Below, piece by piece: positions 1-10,989 of a DNA stretch of 64,000 nucleotides. Position numbers and translations under genes: made by a program. Numbering within the stretch: the first letter of the stretch is position 1; each line of letters starts with the position of its first letter. A model generated the notes under the pieces. The model saw nothing but the letters and a program-made list of their open reading frames with translations, made no database searches and was not told where the DNA came from. Source of the stretch: Paraescarpia echinospica (taxonomy: Eukaryota > Annelida > Polychaeta > Sabellida > Siboglinidae); assembly GCA_020002185.1 (NCBI GenBank), contig CM034543.1, forward strand, positions 28,686,572-28,750,571, read 5' to 3'.

Positions 1-494
1 GTAATATTTAAATTTATCGGGCGAAATTATAAGCAACTATTAACTCTAATCACCACAGGAAAGTTAACGAACAGCCCGTGGAGTTTATACAGTGAATGCG
101 TTGTGATTAGTCGCACAATGTAATGATGATTTTGAACACGATGAGGAAGAAACCGAGTGCTTCCATATGGCGCGTGAAGTGATTATTGTCTTACGAATAT
201 TGTAAGTATTTAAAGGTGCATAATCAGTTCGTTTGCCCATCGCCAATCCTGTTCTTTTATGTCCAGATGTGTAATGTGTGAATAGTTTAACTAGTGCTCA
301 CAGCCGGTTTAATAAAAAATGCGTACTTGTTTTTTTAATCCTAAAAACAAGATTTGTCGTTACACCGGGTATAGCTGGCGAAAGCCAATTGCGCTGTCGA
401 CCTACTGCGCTATTTCGGTCACGTGCTTTACGCGAGATCGGCATCCCACGCATGCGAAAACAATAACAACACACACGTGCTTTGACGTATCAAG
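1..494. other. Non-coding flank, possible promoter region
   Basis: No coding region is supported. The last 150 bases are richer in CpG than the surrounding AT-rich DNA and contain CACGTG-type E-box words near 419 and 474. They lie just before the first exon of the possible plus-strand transcript, so a promoter is conceivable, but this is inference only. Confidence 0.2.
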
Positions 495-3400
495 ATGAAG
501 ATTCCAAAAAGGTTGTACGAAGGTACGTATTACACTATCGCAGTTAGCAACAAGAACGCGTAGCCGTGTATTAATTCAACGAGAATTGCAACGTGCCAAA
601 GAGTCTACACTCGACTCTCAGACAGTCACCATTGGCATATGATATCAGCCAGAGATTCAGTCAGAGACTGAGTCTGAGAGAGAGTGATAACGTCAATGTC
701 AGTGAGCATAATATTTGATATGTATTGTATTTGGTAACGCAGGATCTTGTTACTAAGCTATGTTATTCCGACAATACATATAGAGAGTAGATTGCTTTGG
801 CAGCAGGCCCCTGTTGATCGTGCAGGTAACTTAAGTTAGGGAGCATCCGTAATTTCGTGCAATAGAACGTCAAACAAGGGAGTATTATATTGGTGGTCGT
901 AATTATTAAAACATTGTTTTGTGACTCATATTTTAATATTATTACTGCAGAATATTGTTGATTTGCATTGTATTTTATGCACAATAATTAAGATTTTTAC
1001 ATGACAACCATGACGGTGATTTTCTTCATTATATATATGTAAACGTGTAAATACATAAAATATCAATACAGCTAGAGTACACCATATATATATATATAAG
1101 GATTACACAAGAAAATTCATGCACTTATTTTCATTGTGGTCCTTGATGCCTGGCTATAGTGTATGTAATGCATTAAGTGGTATCCTGTGATATCTTTCAA
1201 CTGACATATGCCAGCTATTATTCTGTATTTACCAATATATGTATATATTCTCACCACAGCAATATATAAATACATAATATGTCACTTGAATTATTATATT
1301 ACTAGATGCCACACTGCAACCCATGAATGAGACTGAGAGGAGGCAGAGGAGGGGCTAGAGGCGGTCACCCGGGCCAGGCAGACACAGAGAGGATACATAG
1401 TCTGCGGGAGGGCCACATTTGATAAATCCAGGTAATTTCAAATTTATAACAATCAATCACGTATAAGTTATCAACAAATTTTAATGTGCACATTTAAATA
1501 TACATTTATTTTCATACCCATTTTAATAATAACATCTTAGACATGAAAAACTAGGTTGACTTCTGCAACACAGACATATTAATACATCTTTAAAAAGTAT
1601 TTAGCATATACGGCGATGACTCTGAAATAAATTTATAAAATAAATTATTAATTCTTGAAGAAGGTAGACATACATAGTATGAGCCTATGAATACTTGACG
1701 AGGAAAATACATTGTTAGCTTCACAATAACACCTCATTTTGTTATTTCCAACATTCACCTTGACCATTAAATCTCGGGCTTAAAATGTCAAACATGAATA
1801 TGTGTAGTAGTTACACATGACAGACACTGACATGAATTTGTATACTGAAAACAAAAAGTTTTACTGATTAGCAAAATTCAAATCAGTCTATAATATTGAC
1901 TACTTCCACCTAGTAAAGAAAAATAGTAAAACAAATTCACCATTTTGAAAAATAGCATATTCCACTAATGTCTGCATGCTGTATCAACCCCCCCTTCCTC
2001 CACCCGGAACAATCCCAGTAAACACCGACTGTTCCTAAGATATCAATATGTATAGATGCAGCTGTAGTAGAACATTTCTTGCTGCTTCTTTTCTTGTGAA
2101 ATGCTGCAGATCATACATGAAACATTATTTTATTTTATACTCCATAATTATTTACTCCCAACACTACTATGATGCCTGTTTTTGTTTACTGAATATATGC
2201 TTTTCTTTACAGGAGATTGAACTAGTGTGCTTAGTACTACTAGCTCTCCAAGTTAATATGGCATACTGGGCAGTTGTATATCCAGGATCTCGGACAAGAT
2301 TCTACAGCCATGCAATATGCTGCATATTAACAGTTTGTCATGTGAATGTCCACCGAGTGATTCCAATTGTGTCGTGTGTTGCATCCGTGACAGATTCCCC
2401 AGTGCCGATGGGGTGTACACTGGCTTCCAGATCAGTCAGTTAGCTTGACTGACTGAAAACCAATGTAGAATGCAGGTTGCTTGACATAAGAATGTGGTGA
2501 CGCCTGACTAGCTCTGCAGTTGGTGATATGGCATGAGTCTTCGGACAACAACTTTCAACGCTGTGAGAGAGGTTCAGTGTCGAGCATTCTTCGGTGAACT
2601 ACATCAGTTTAGATATCGATGACATCACTGTATGTTTTCGCTGTCTTTGATGGTACTGCATACCAGCTTCCTGACTTTTTGCTGTACATCTGCATCTACC
2701 TATCCCGGAGAAAAAGTGACAATTAGCACGGCTCTGACATGTATGATATTTTTATACGTGACAACACATTTATCAAAAGTCAATAATACAAGGTATATGT
2801 ATTCAATTCAACTATAACATTTAGCAGTGTCCATAAAAAATACATTAATTATCCAGCATTGTTGCAGTGGTAGGGTTTCATTGTCTTTTAGTTGCTGATA
2901 GTCAGTGGCAGCCAGCTGAGTTTTTGCAACATACACCAGGTACTTGTTATGTACAACACAAGTTTGTGATGAAGTAATGGTATTGAAAGCCTTTTCACAG
3001 TTTTCAACAACAATCTGTTGATACACTGACAGCAGCATTTTACTTGTTTAAATTATCTATGTATCATGAGGACTGTTATATATTTTTCATGCCACATCAT
3101 TTTTTATAAATTATTCTTTTTTATCACTGTTTTATATTTTCACAAATAATTTACATTACATTTTCATTTCTCATGGTAATTAAACAACACTTGTGTAAGG
3201 TTAGTTCTGATATGGTGTAGTATCCAGTCCCCAAGATTGCTCAAAGTGCTTTACACTTTACTCCCTGGCAGACCTGTTAAATCGAAAACACCACCTTGAC
3301 TTATGTGGGAAGCATTCAGCCACACTGAAATTAATATGCGAAGACTATCCACCACTGTCTGTAGCAGGTACTCTTCATACAGCTCAATAAACTGGAGTAA

Positions 3401-4020
3401 TGTAGCATGTAGTGATTGTATATGTAATTCTTAGTCACATGGCGATGACCCTGTCTAGTCTTGTCACTATTTTTGTGAGTTGTAAACACACCAAGCATTG
3501 CACAAACTACACAATTTTCGAACTTGATATCATATTGATGTTTTTTTAACAAAGAATTGTAATATAGTTATGTTATTTGATATTACATTTGTTCAACTAA
3601 ACGTCTTTCTAAGTAATTTTTTCTCATTGGTTTACATTTTATGGGCATTAAATATTAAAAATTGATGTTAAATACACATGATTGTTTAGTCACTAATTTT
3701 GTGAGTTGTAAACATATGAGGCATGTATAAACTAAAACTAGCATTTGATATCACATGTACTAGTGTTGTTTTTTTGTAACAAAGAATCGTGATAAAAGTA
3801 ACTGTTTGTTTTTTATATGTACCTGACATTTTTTCAACCTCTTCCTAATTTTTGTTTCTATTGTTGCTTTGCATTTTATGTGCATGTGATGTGTATGTGA
3901 TATTACAAATTATTACATTATACATATCAAGTGCAGTGATTGTACCTGTAGTTGTATTGTGCTTTTAATTTTGTAGTCAATCTCATCAAATAGTTTCAAT
4001 AAAATGTTTTTACTTTACAT
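495..4020 (+). other. Possible spliced plus-strand transcript, probably non-coding
   Basis: Three segments have splice-site grammar on the plus strand. The first runs from an ATG at 495 to a GAAG|gtacgt donor after 522. The second is 1306-1431, between a TTACTAG acceptor and a CCAG|gtaatt donor. The third begins at 2213 after a pyrimidine-rich TTTCTTTACAG acceptor. An AATAAA signal at 3998-4003 could end it. Joining exons 1 and 2 gives a frame that starts MKIPKRLYE and stops after about 25 codons, so a long protein is unlikely. No family is recognised. It may be a long non-coding RNA, a 5' UTR-rich gene, or chance. The third exon overlaps a SINE near 3205-3405, which is common in non-coding RNAs. 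Confidence 0.27.
3205..3405 (-). repeat. SINE fragment, 3' body and tail, minus orientation
   Basis: The stretch with 'tatccagtccccaagattgc', 'cactttactccctggcagac' and 'aaactggagtaatgtag' matches segments at 60501-60620 and 51585-51745. In minus orientation it gives the body and 3' tail of the tRNA-headed SINE family seen elsewhere in the window; the tRNA-like head is missing here. Confidence 0.55.
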
Positions 4021-4648
4021 TGTCTTTACTTTAATTCACATGCATTTCTAACAACAATATGCAATTTAACAAGGACATCCATTACTGCAAAATGCAGACA
4101 AACAAAACTATCACATACAGGGGTGGATCCAGAAATCGAACCTGGGGGGGACAAAAACCTCCACTGGCGGCCGAACCAAATGGTGTACTCAAAATTTTGT
4201 TGCTACCGAGCTGTCATAACTATAACTTCAGCTGCTCTGCTGTCTCGGCTGGAGTGGTGATATCGGAAGATGGGGGGTGCTATTGAAACATTTTCGCCAC
4301 TGCATAGGCATGATTATTATGAAAGTACAATCACTCGAAGGTTTGGCTATATTGTTTCACGTGTATTTACTTGCACTGTATATACGAATTTATGTTTGCA
4401 ACAGAAATATTCCAAATTAATTTTTTATAAATAGAACTTTAAATTCAAAAAGTGAACTGCAAATGATTGAAAGTTTCACAAAAGCCCTATCAACCAAAGA
4501 TGGTGTAAATGTACCCACATAAGATTGGTCAGAATAAAACATAATTGTTAAAACCAATCACATATGTTTGGATATCTTCCAATTATTATGCTAAGATTTA
4601 TATGTATATATATATCACGTTTGCATAGCAGTGTCAATTAATACTTAC
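4021..4648. other. No gene seen; possible transposon end at 4119
   Basis: AT-rich sequence. A segment starting 'caggggtggatccag' near 4119 looks like the terminus of a hAT-like element, but I found no matching right end or clear target-site duplication. The 75-codon frame there is not supported as a gene. Confidence 0.3.
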
Positions 4649-4807
4649 GTTTGTTCTAACTGTCCTGAGCTGCATCCAGCCTCAGGAAGTGACTGGACAC
4701 CTGAGCTGCCTTTGCTATGACCACTGATGCTCGATAGAACCACCACAGATCTTGTCATATGTGATGGCTGCAATGGTGTTGAGGTAGTTCACTTTTTTGT
4801 GTTGAAG
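4649..4807 (-). other. Possible exon of an unidentified minus-strand transcript
   Basis: On the minus strand this segment follows a TTTGACAG acceptor and ends at a canonical CAAAC|gtaagt donor. It is less AT-rich than its surroundings. A frame from an ATG at 4758 (starts MTRSVVVLSSISGHSKGSSG) stays open to the donor, but there is no recognisable domain. It may be spliced to the segment ending at 6501. The following exon was not found. Confidence 0.25.
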
Positions 4808-6500
4808 CTGTCAAACAAAGTCATGAATTGGAATGTGGAATGAGTCAGATTATTTGTGAAAATGAACATGGTTTGACAGTACTACTACCCATCAATATAT
4901 ATATAATATTATATGTGTGTGTGTGTGGTATGTAACTTGTAAACTTTATAATTTCATTAACTTAATTAAATTAGGTAAAAATATGTTGCACAGTCTTTTG
5001 CCCAATGGTCATTTGTCAAGCACTCAAGTGTGAAAAAGGTAATTTGCCCAGTTGTTAAACAATTAAAATGATATGAGAGTGGCAAAGTTATTATTGTACA
5101 TACATTGTAAAAGTGTAGTACGTAACAAACAAATAGACAATTTACAAGTGTCAACTTATTAACTAAGTACAGGTAGAACACAGATGGGCTGGAAAGAAGG
5201 TTACAGGAAACAAAGTCACAAAGTAATTTTATTCGAAAAACACCTAACACAGCTAATTAATGAGGAGGACATTTGACTGGCAGTGGGTGAACCCCTGGCA
5301 GTGTCCACAAAGTTCTACTGTTTACTCAGAGGGTGGATTACAACCTGTTACCATCCAAGGATCAATATACCCTTTGTTCTTTAGCTGGACTGCAAGGTTC
5401 CACTGCAAGCTGGCTAAACTTTTCTAAAGGCTGGCTGAGTCACTGCAAGTCTTTAGAAGAAGATTCCAGCAGTTAGTCATGTCTCTTATAACAGCAACAA
5501 AGGCATTTTATTATGGATTTCCTGGTTTGATTTAACAAACAAAAATGATTATGGCCTTTCAACTACTTGCAACTGTGGTTATTAACTAGAGGTTTCTGAC
5601 TGAAAAAGTATGTTCCTTGAAGCGAAGCCTCTGTGGCTTCAGTATCATCAACGTGCAAACAATTTGTAAACTGTCCTGTCAGAAACCTAGCTGCCAACCC
5701 TGACTGTATTTGAATTGAATCATGCAAAGTAAGATGAAATGAATTAATTAAATGAAACGGAAAATAAATTTACAAAATTGTTCTACAAAATGTATGAATG
5801 TAGAAGTATAATAATAATAATTGCTTTATTCACAGACTCCATGCAACATACAAGTTCTATAGTTGTGTTATAAACAACAGTTACAATGTACAGAATAAAA
5901 ATCACCCGTCAACAAAATGTATATACCGGGAACTGAACCAGTATTTCCATATTCTAGACATGTATTTCACGTTACTATTAATAATGCTACAAATCAATGT
6001 TTTTTGAGAACTGCAGTCGGCATATAGATCTATATATGTTAAATTTCTAATAACAGCAGAACAGTTAGGTAAATTATTGTTAACAAACATTTCACTAGCA
6101 CTACAGTATCTGTCATAACCTAACACCATTCGAAATATATTGTTGTAAGAGACATACAATTTCCTGATAGCATGTTATTGATAAATTGTAATGTTTTGTA
6201 TGTGCTTTTTTCGTGAAAGACCAAAATAAAAAACAACAAAAAACAGAACTTCTATAATTTACATATACAACAGAATGTGTAACTTAACAAAACATGGGCT
6301 GCAATTCTTTATATAGTAACGGTAATTCTCTGCTCTCTCACATAAATCAGTCGCAAGCTATCGATACATACAGGTTATTGTTGTGGACATTTTCACAGTA
6401 TTGAGGGGTGGTGGTTTTCTGAACATAATAAGCAACATAATAATTCATATTATATTCATACGAATAAATATGCGTGGCTGATTCCTTTGAAATTACTAAC
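4808..6500. other. No gene seen
   Basis: AT-rich, with a short TA/TG microsatellite near 4900-4925 and only short open frames. If the flanking minus-strand segments belong to one transcript, this is its intron. Confidence 0.3.
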
Positions 6501-6900
6501 CTGTCTCAAGAAGAAGTTTTGCGAACGCAGCGTCTGTTCTTAGACTTAGTACGTCTTACTCCAGCTATTTCTTTTGTGACTTCAAGTTGTGAAGTTGTGT
6601 CGTTCTACAAATCCATATTGGTTTATCCCAAATAAACCGTCTGGCGCGAATATTTTCGTTGTATGCGTAATTTGGCCCTTTTTCGCTGAATCGGTGGCAT
6701 ATGTCCGAGGACGTCCCATCGCCAGTGTAAATGCCATAAAATAAGAACGTGTTATATAAACACTTGCGAACACTGTATTATCAACAAAAACGGCTTGATC
6801 GAGGCACCAATCTTGAGGGTCAGAGGTCAGTCTTGCCCAAATTTGCAAACACGATACTGTTAAATGAAGTTTCCACTTCCAGATGCATGTCCAAGTTCAA
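6501..6900 (-). other. Possible first exon of a minus-strand transcript
   Basis: Read on the minus strand, this more CpG-rich segment ends at GAGACAG|gttagt (donor at 6500-6499). It holds an 88-codon frame (6848 to 6582) without recognisable domains. Start and function are unknown; it could be a non-coding first exon joined to 4649-4807. Confidence 0.22.
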
Positions 6901-7024
6901 GTAAGTGTTGCTAGTTTCGACTCCTTCGACTCGAAACCAAATTTGAAATAGTTCGCAGTTTGTTTATTAATTTCAACAAAACGAAGTAGCACAAGTGCAC
7001 CAACGAACTAGGATGTTCTAGTTG

Positions 7025-7245
7025 TTTCCAGCACTCGGCAACGTTCTATTAACTGACTAGTCTGTATATTTTGTGGTTACAATGTTATGATCTTACGAGG
7101 TCTCATTCAGCTAGTAAGCTTTTTCAGAACATTATCGCCGAGCCGACTTTTCTATGCTGGCACAGATAGTGGTCACTGCCACGTGCGCTCGCGTCGTTCT
7201 GTCTGTTTGTGTTCTCTCTCTCTCTCTATATATATATGTAGCAGG
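7025..7245 (+). repeat. Dispersed repeat family A, copy 1
   Basis: Shares long stretches with 57490-57720, including 'ttctattaactgactagtct' and 'tttttcagaacattatcgcc', and with 16675-16790 on the opposite strand ('gtcactgcc', 'gttctgtctgtttgtgttct'). It ends in a (TC)n/(TA)n tract. No coding capacity was seen; class is unassigned. Confidence 0.6.
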
Positions 7246-7246
7246 T

Positions 7247-7290
7247 ACAAAATCATTTTATACTTGCATTATAGTATAAAATGATTTTGT
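7247..7290. repeat. Perfect 17-bp inverted repeat, hairpin-forming
   Basis: ACAAAATCATTTTATAC at 7247-7263 is followed by a 10-base loop and its exact reverse complement at 7274-7290. It directly follows repeat family A and may be a recombination scar or small palindromic insertion. Confidence 0.7.
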
Positions 7291-7349
7291 TTATATTACT
7301 TCGTGAAAACATAAACAAAAAAAGTGTAAAGAAAATCAAAGGTTTGCAT

Positions 7350-7438
7350 GCTGTCAGGATTGAACCGGCGTCGCCCGATTGTAAAATAAATGACTAGTAA
7401 CCAAAGGCAAAGCGCCTACCCACTGAGCTAGCGGGACC
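7350..7438 (-). pseudogene. tRNA-like relic (A and B boxes, no acceptor stem)
   Basis: The minus strand reads GGTCCCGCTAGCTCAGTGGG at its 5' end, with an A-box-like TAGCTCAGTGGGTAGGCG and a B-box GCCGGTTCAATCC about 60 bases later. The 5' GGTCCCG does not pair with the 3' end (CCTGACAG), and the anticodon region is enlarged and AT-rich. It is therefore more likely a tRNA pseudogene, a split-tRNA relic or a SINE head than a working tRNA gene. An intron-containing tRNA cannot be fully excluded. Confidence 0.5.
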
Positions 7439-7689
7439 TATGGAAACTCTCTGACTGATTTAAGTCGTTATGATAAATTGTACAACTCCTTCATATATCG
7501 ATATTCTAGTGATATTATGAGATTATGCACGTTACTTTATGTAGCTGGATACAATATATGTTTGCTATGTATGTTTATTGGTGTAGATTATCTCCCGTTG
7601 GTTGCATTCGATATAATTATTCTGAAAACGAGCCCAAGCTCGGCGAAACCGCCGTACCGTGAACGACAATAGAATAGCGTTATTTGAGA

Positions 7690-7963
7690 TAATCGGTGTA
7701 GTTAGATGAGTAATTAAAACCTGAAATAGCAATCTTTTAAAGTGTATACTAGTACACAGGAAACAGTCTTTGTAAAGACTACCTTGTATCTAAGCCTAAC
7801 TTGAATACATTGTCATCGACATCGTAACTAGGTAAGGCACGGTGTGTCACTGTGTGTTAACAAATATAACTAACTATAACCTAAACAATCTGGTGTAAAT
7901 TGTACACAGAAAAGTCTTTTCAAAGACTACATAAAACTACTTTGAACATAAATAAATTCTGAT
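7690..7963 (+). promoter_or_regulatory. LINE 5' UTR with a duplicated motif
   Basis: Two related blocks, at about 7746-7785 ('agtacacaggaaacagtctt') and about 7898-7933 ('tgtacacagaaaagtctttt'), lie some 155 bases apart just before ORF1. Both continue into a short palindrome-like AGTCTTT...AAAGACT. Repeated 5' UTR monomers often carry the internal promoter of LINEs; that role here is inference. Confidence 0.35.
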
Positions 7964-8542
7964 ATGGCACCTTGCAAGCGGCAACTCAGGGCAAAACGAC
8001 ACCTAGTTTGCAACGACTGCCAGAGCTGGGTGGATTTTGCGTTGTCTGGCTGTCCAAAATCATGGGCAGAGACCAAAGATGACGGATTCACCTTTCGGTG
8101 TATGGGGTGTTTGAGGGTGGAATGTCTGATGAAGGAGGTGTGTAAGTTGACGGATATAGTGAAGGAGATGGAGGCGAGACTCAACATAGAAATAGATGGA
8201 GCAGAGAGGGATGACGCGGAGAGAGTTGAGAATTCTACAACACAGAAGGAGCAGAGTTGTGACACGGAGACTGAAGAAAGGAGACTGAGAGGAAGGAAGG
8301 TGACCGGTGTGAAGGAACAAGACATTGAGAAAACAGAGGGACGGAGGAAAAGTGTTCGGCAGAGGAAGAGAAAACGGGCCAGTGGGGATAGATCAGCAGG
8401 TAGTCAGACTGTAGAGAACGAGGAGAGACACGACAGCGATACAGGTGGTGAAGAGGTAGATACCACAGAGGCAGTTGGTAAGACTGTGAGACAGAAGACT
8501 GATGGAAGAAGACAGAGTGTTCAGCAAAAACAGAAAACATGA
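7964..8542 (+). CDS. LINE ORF1, N-terminal part: Cys-rich head and charged linker
   Basis: A 192-residue frame starts MAPCKRQLRAK. Its first 55 residues carry paired cysteines (CNDC near 24-27, CMGC near 47-50) that resemble a PHD/zinc-ribbon head seen in some CR1-type ORF1 proteins. After that it is a highly charged stretch rich in Glu, Arg and Lys. It ends at TGA 8540-8542, which overlaps the ATG of the next frame as ATGA. The ORF1 product is expected to bind element RNA as a chaperone. The split from the next frame could be a frameshift mutation or a stop-start arrangement. Confidence 0.65.
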   Translation: MAPCKRQLRAKRHLVCNDCQSWVDFALSGCPKSWAETKDDGFTFRCMGCLRVECLMKEVCKLTDIVKEMEARLNIEIDGAERDDAERVENSTTQKEQSCDTETEERRLRGRKVTGVKEQDIEKTEGRRKSVRQRKRKRASGDRSAGSQTVENEERHDSDTGGEEVDTTEAVGKTVRQKTDGRRQSVQQKQKT

Positions 8543-8877
8543 CAGGCGTGAAGGTGACAGGGGAGAAAGTGACCGTAGTGAAGGAGGTAGCCGGGGAAAA
8601 GGGACGGGAGAGGAGAGAAGAAAATGTGATGGGAGGAAAGAAGAAGGGACGAAAGGAAGTGAGAGTAAATGTGCTAGAAGAGAAGATGACAGGAGGAAAG
8701 GGGATAAGAGAAAACGCGACAGGAAAGAAGGGAATGGAAGAGAATGTGACAGGAGAGAAGATGGCAAGAGGAAAAGACGACAACCAGACATATGCAAACC
8801 GGAGGAGCTACTCCGAGGCAGTGATTGAGGGGGCAAAGAGAAAAGAGAGAGTGTTTATGGGCGATTCAATTTTTTGA
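8539..8877 (+). pseudogene. LINE ORF1, basic linker ending in the SGNH block I
   Basis: This 112-codon frame is made of repetitive Lys/Arg/Glu/Gly-rich sequence and ends RVFMGDSIF before a TGA at 8875-8877. GDS is the expected block I (catalytic serine) of an SGNH hydrolase, whose remaining blocks continue in the next frame. The junction is a run of six T at 8870-8875, so a homopolymer length change, or less likely a -1 slip, separates the two. Confidence 0.6.
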
Positions 8878-9368
8878 GAAAAACAGACAAGACTATATGC
8901 GAGGGGAAGGACGTTGTTGTATGTCTACCGGGGGCTAGGATAGAGCATGTGACCGAAAGGGTAGAGAAGGTATTGGGGCATGGCAAGGGAGGGTCTATAC
9001 TAGTACACGTTGGGACAAACAATGCAGACAAGGAGGGAACAACTGGTATAGTTCAGAAGTACAGACATCTAGTGAGGAAGCTAAAGAAGACAAGAGTGGA
9101 ACAGGTTATTCTCTCAGGAATTTTGCCAGTAATGGGAGGAAGGGGGGCAAGATACAGAAACTGTAAGAGGATGGCGATCAACGCACTAGTTGAGCAGATG
9201 TGTGAGGAAGAGGGCGTGGGATTCATAGATTTATGGGGGTACTTTGTTGGGAGAGAAGATATGTACATGAGAGATGGCCTCCATCTAAGTGGAAAGGGGG
9301 CAGCAGTATTCTCAGAGAATCTGCTGCGATCTGTTGACAGTGGGACAGGTTGCATCTATTTAAACTAA
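8874..9368 (+). CDS. LINE ORF1, SGNH/GDSL-esterase domain
   Basis: The 164-codon frame carries SGNH-hydrolase blocks: VCLPGARI early on, HVGTNN (GTN block III) near residues 45-50, and DGLHLSGKG (Asp/His block V) near residues 135-143. With GDS at the end of the preceding frame, the catalytic set is complete across the frame break. Esterase domains in ORF1 occur in CR1/L2-group LINEs, with a proposed but unproven role in membrane or nucleic-acid interactions. The 3' end overlaps the first codons of ORF2 by 19 bases. The frame opens at a TTG, so the true start lies upstream in the other frame. Confidence 0.75.
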   Translation: MRKTDKTICEGKDVVVCLPGARIEHVTERVEKVLGHGKGGSILVHVGTNNADKEGTTGIVQKYRHLVRKLKKTRVEQVILSGILPVMGGRGARYRNCKRMAINALVEQMCEEEGVGFIDLWGYFVGREDMYMRDGLHLSGKGAAVFSENLLRSVDSGTGCIYLN

Positions 9369-10984
9369 ATTCGCAGGGGGGACTCGCAGAGAAGCCTGAA
9401 ACTGGAGGCATAGATAAAGGCAGCAAAAATAATTCAGCAAAGAACAGTCTGGAAAACTGTTCTGAAGCTGGGTATAAATGTGTTTGTTTAAATGCAAGGA
9501 GTATAGTAAACAAAAGAAATGAACTAAACATTATGGTAGAAGATATTGACCCTCACATAATAGGTATAACCGAATCATGGGCAACCACCGATATATCAGA
9601 TGCCGAATTGGGACTGACAGGATATGTAATGTTTAGGAAAGATAGAATAGGAAGAAGGGGAGGTGGAGTTATTTTATATATTAAAGAATCTATCCAGGCT
9701 TATGAAATAAAATTAGACAGAGAAGCAGATTGCGAAGAAGCTGTTTGGTGTAACATAGTTACAGGAAACTCAACGTTAACGGTTGGATTAGTTTATCGAA
9801 GTCCAAACATAAGCATAGAAGAGAATGAAAAAATACAAAACGCTATAAGGGAAGTGAGCAAACGGGACTGTGTTATTATGGGGGATTTTAACCATGGGCA
9901 TATAAAATGGAAATCTCTACAGAGTATGGGTAGTGAGGACCACAAGTTTTTAGTTTTAGTACAAGATAGTTTCCTTTCTCAACATGTGCTAGAACCAACC
10001 AGGGGAGAGAATGTGTTAGACTTAGTTTTGTCCTCACAGAATGAATTAGTTGACAATGTTAAATTATGTGAGCCTCTGGGAAGTAGTGATCACAACCAGA
10101 TACATTTTACCATTAAAGTAAAATCAGAAAGAAATAATAAAAAGCAGTTGAGGAGAAATTTCCACAAAGGAAGATATAAGGAAATGAGGAAATATTTAGC
10201 AAAGATAGACTGGAATAATACACTGAAGAATAAGACAGCAACAGAATGCTGGAATATCTTAAAGAATGAAATAGAGTGCATCGTAGATAAATTTGTTCCC
10301 TTCAAAAAACAAGGGAAACGGACCAGAAAGAAATACTTATCGAAAGAAGCCATTAGAAAAATTAAGTATAAACAAATGATGTGGAAGTCTTATAGACGTA
10401 CTGGCAATGACGAAGACTACAACCTTTATAAAGAAGCACTAAACCAAGCTACAGCTGAAATTAGAAATTCAAAGAGAAGCTATGAACATAAATTAGCTTG
10501 TAATATAAAACATGACAGCAAGAGTTTTTATGCGTATGTTCGAAGCAAACAGAAAGTTCAGGATAAGGTCGGTCCTCTAGAAGATAGTGCTGGAAATATA
10601 ATATCAGAAGGATTCTTAATGGCTGAAGACCTAAATGAGTATTTTAGTTCAGTGTTTACCAGAGAAGACACTAGTTCACTGCCAGTACCAGAGGCTAAGT
10701 TCAAGGGGGCAGAATCAGACTATTTAAGACAGTTAATTGTAACCCCAGAAATGGTAGCTAAGAAAATTAGGGCTATGAAGGAAAATAAATCACCTGGAGT
10801 GGATGGTATTCCACCCAAACTACTAGTGGAAATTGTAGAACAAATTAGCATACCGCTTGCAACAGTTTTCAACTTGTCATTAGAAGAGGGAGTGGTTCCT
10901 TTAGAATGGAAAGAAGCAAACATTATACCGTTATTTAAAAAGGTTCGAGAAACAAGTCAAATAATTATAGACCAGTTAGTTTAA
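9350..10984 (+). CDS. LINE ORF2, AP-endonuclease and start of reverse transcriptase
   Basis: The 544-codon frame begins with an AP-type endonuclease: LNARSIVNKRNEL, IGITESW, RRGGGVILYI, VGLVYRSPN, MGDFNHG and SSDHNQI near residue 245. A connector follows, then the first RT block (ENKSPGVDGIPPKLL, EWKEANIIPLFKK). The enzyme nicks target DNA and primes reverse transcription there. The frame shifts near 10942, just after IIPLFKK; the next frame carries on the domain at once. Loss of a single G in the AAAAAGG context explains it. Apart from this, ORF2 appears intact. Confidence 0.88.
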   Translation: MHLFKLNSQGGLAEKPETGGIDKGSKNNSAKNSLENCSEAGYKCVCLNARSIVNKRNELNIMVEDIDPHIIGITESWATTDISDAELGLTGYVMFRKDRIGRRGGGVILYIKESIQAYEIKLDREADCEEAVWCNIVTGNSTLTVGLVYRSPNISIEENEKIQNAIREVSKRDCVIMGDFNHGHIKWKSLQSMGSEDHKFLVLVQDSFLSQHVLEPTRGENVLDLVLSSQNELVDNVKLCEPLGSSDHNQIHFTIKVKSERNNKKQLRRNFHKGRYKEMRKYLAKIDWNNTLKNKTATECWNILKNEIECIVDKFVPFKKQGKRTRKKYLSKEAIRKIKYKQMMWKSYRRTGNDEDYNLYKEALNQATAEIRNSKRSYEHKLACNIKHDSKSFYAYVRSKQKVQDKVGPLEDSAGNIISEGFLMAEDLNEYFSSVFTREDTSSLPVPEAKFKGAESDYLRQLIVTPEMVAKKIRAMKENKSPGVDGIPPKLLVEIVEQISIPLATVFNLSLEEGVVPLEWKEANIIPLFKKVRETSQIIIDQLV

Positions 10985-10989
10985 CATCG

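Noticed and set aside
2048..2443. 131-codon frame as a protein gene
   Set aside because: Cys-rich but without domain, AT-rich codon pattern; a splice acceptor appears inside it, so the frame is probably chance.
4119..4300. Complete hAT element beginning CAGGGGTGGATCC
   Set aside because: Only one terminus is seen; no inverted right end or 8-bp duplication.
7350..7438. Functional tRNA gene
   Set aside because: A and B boxes are present but the acceptor stem does not pair and the anticodon region is disrupted.
8235..8836. Ser/Pro/Phe-rich minus-strand frames of 147-182 codons
   Set aside because: Antisense shadows of the Lys/Arg/Glu-rich LINE ORF1.
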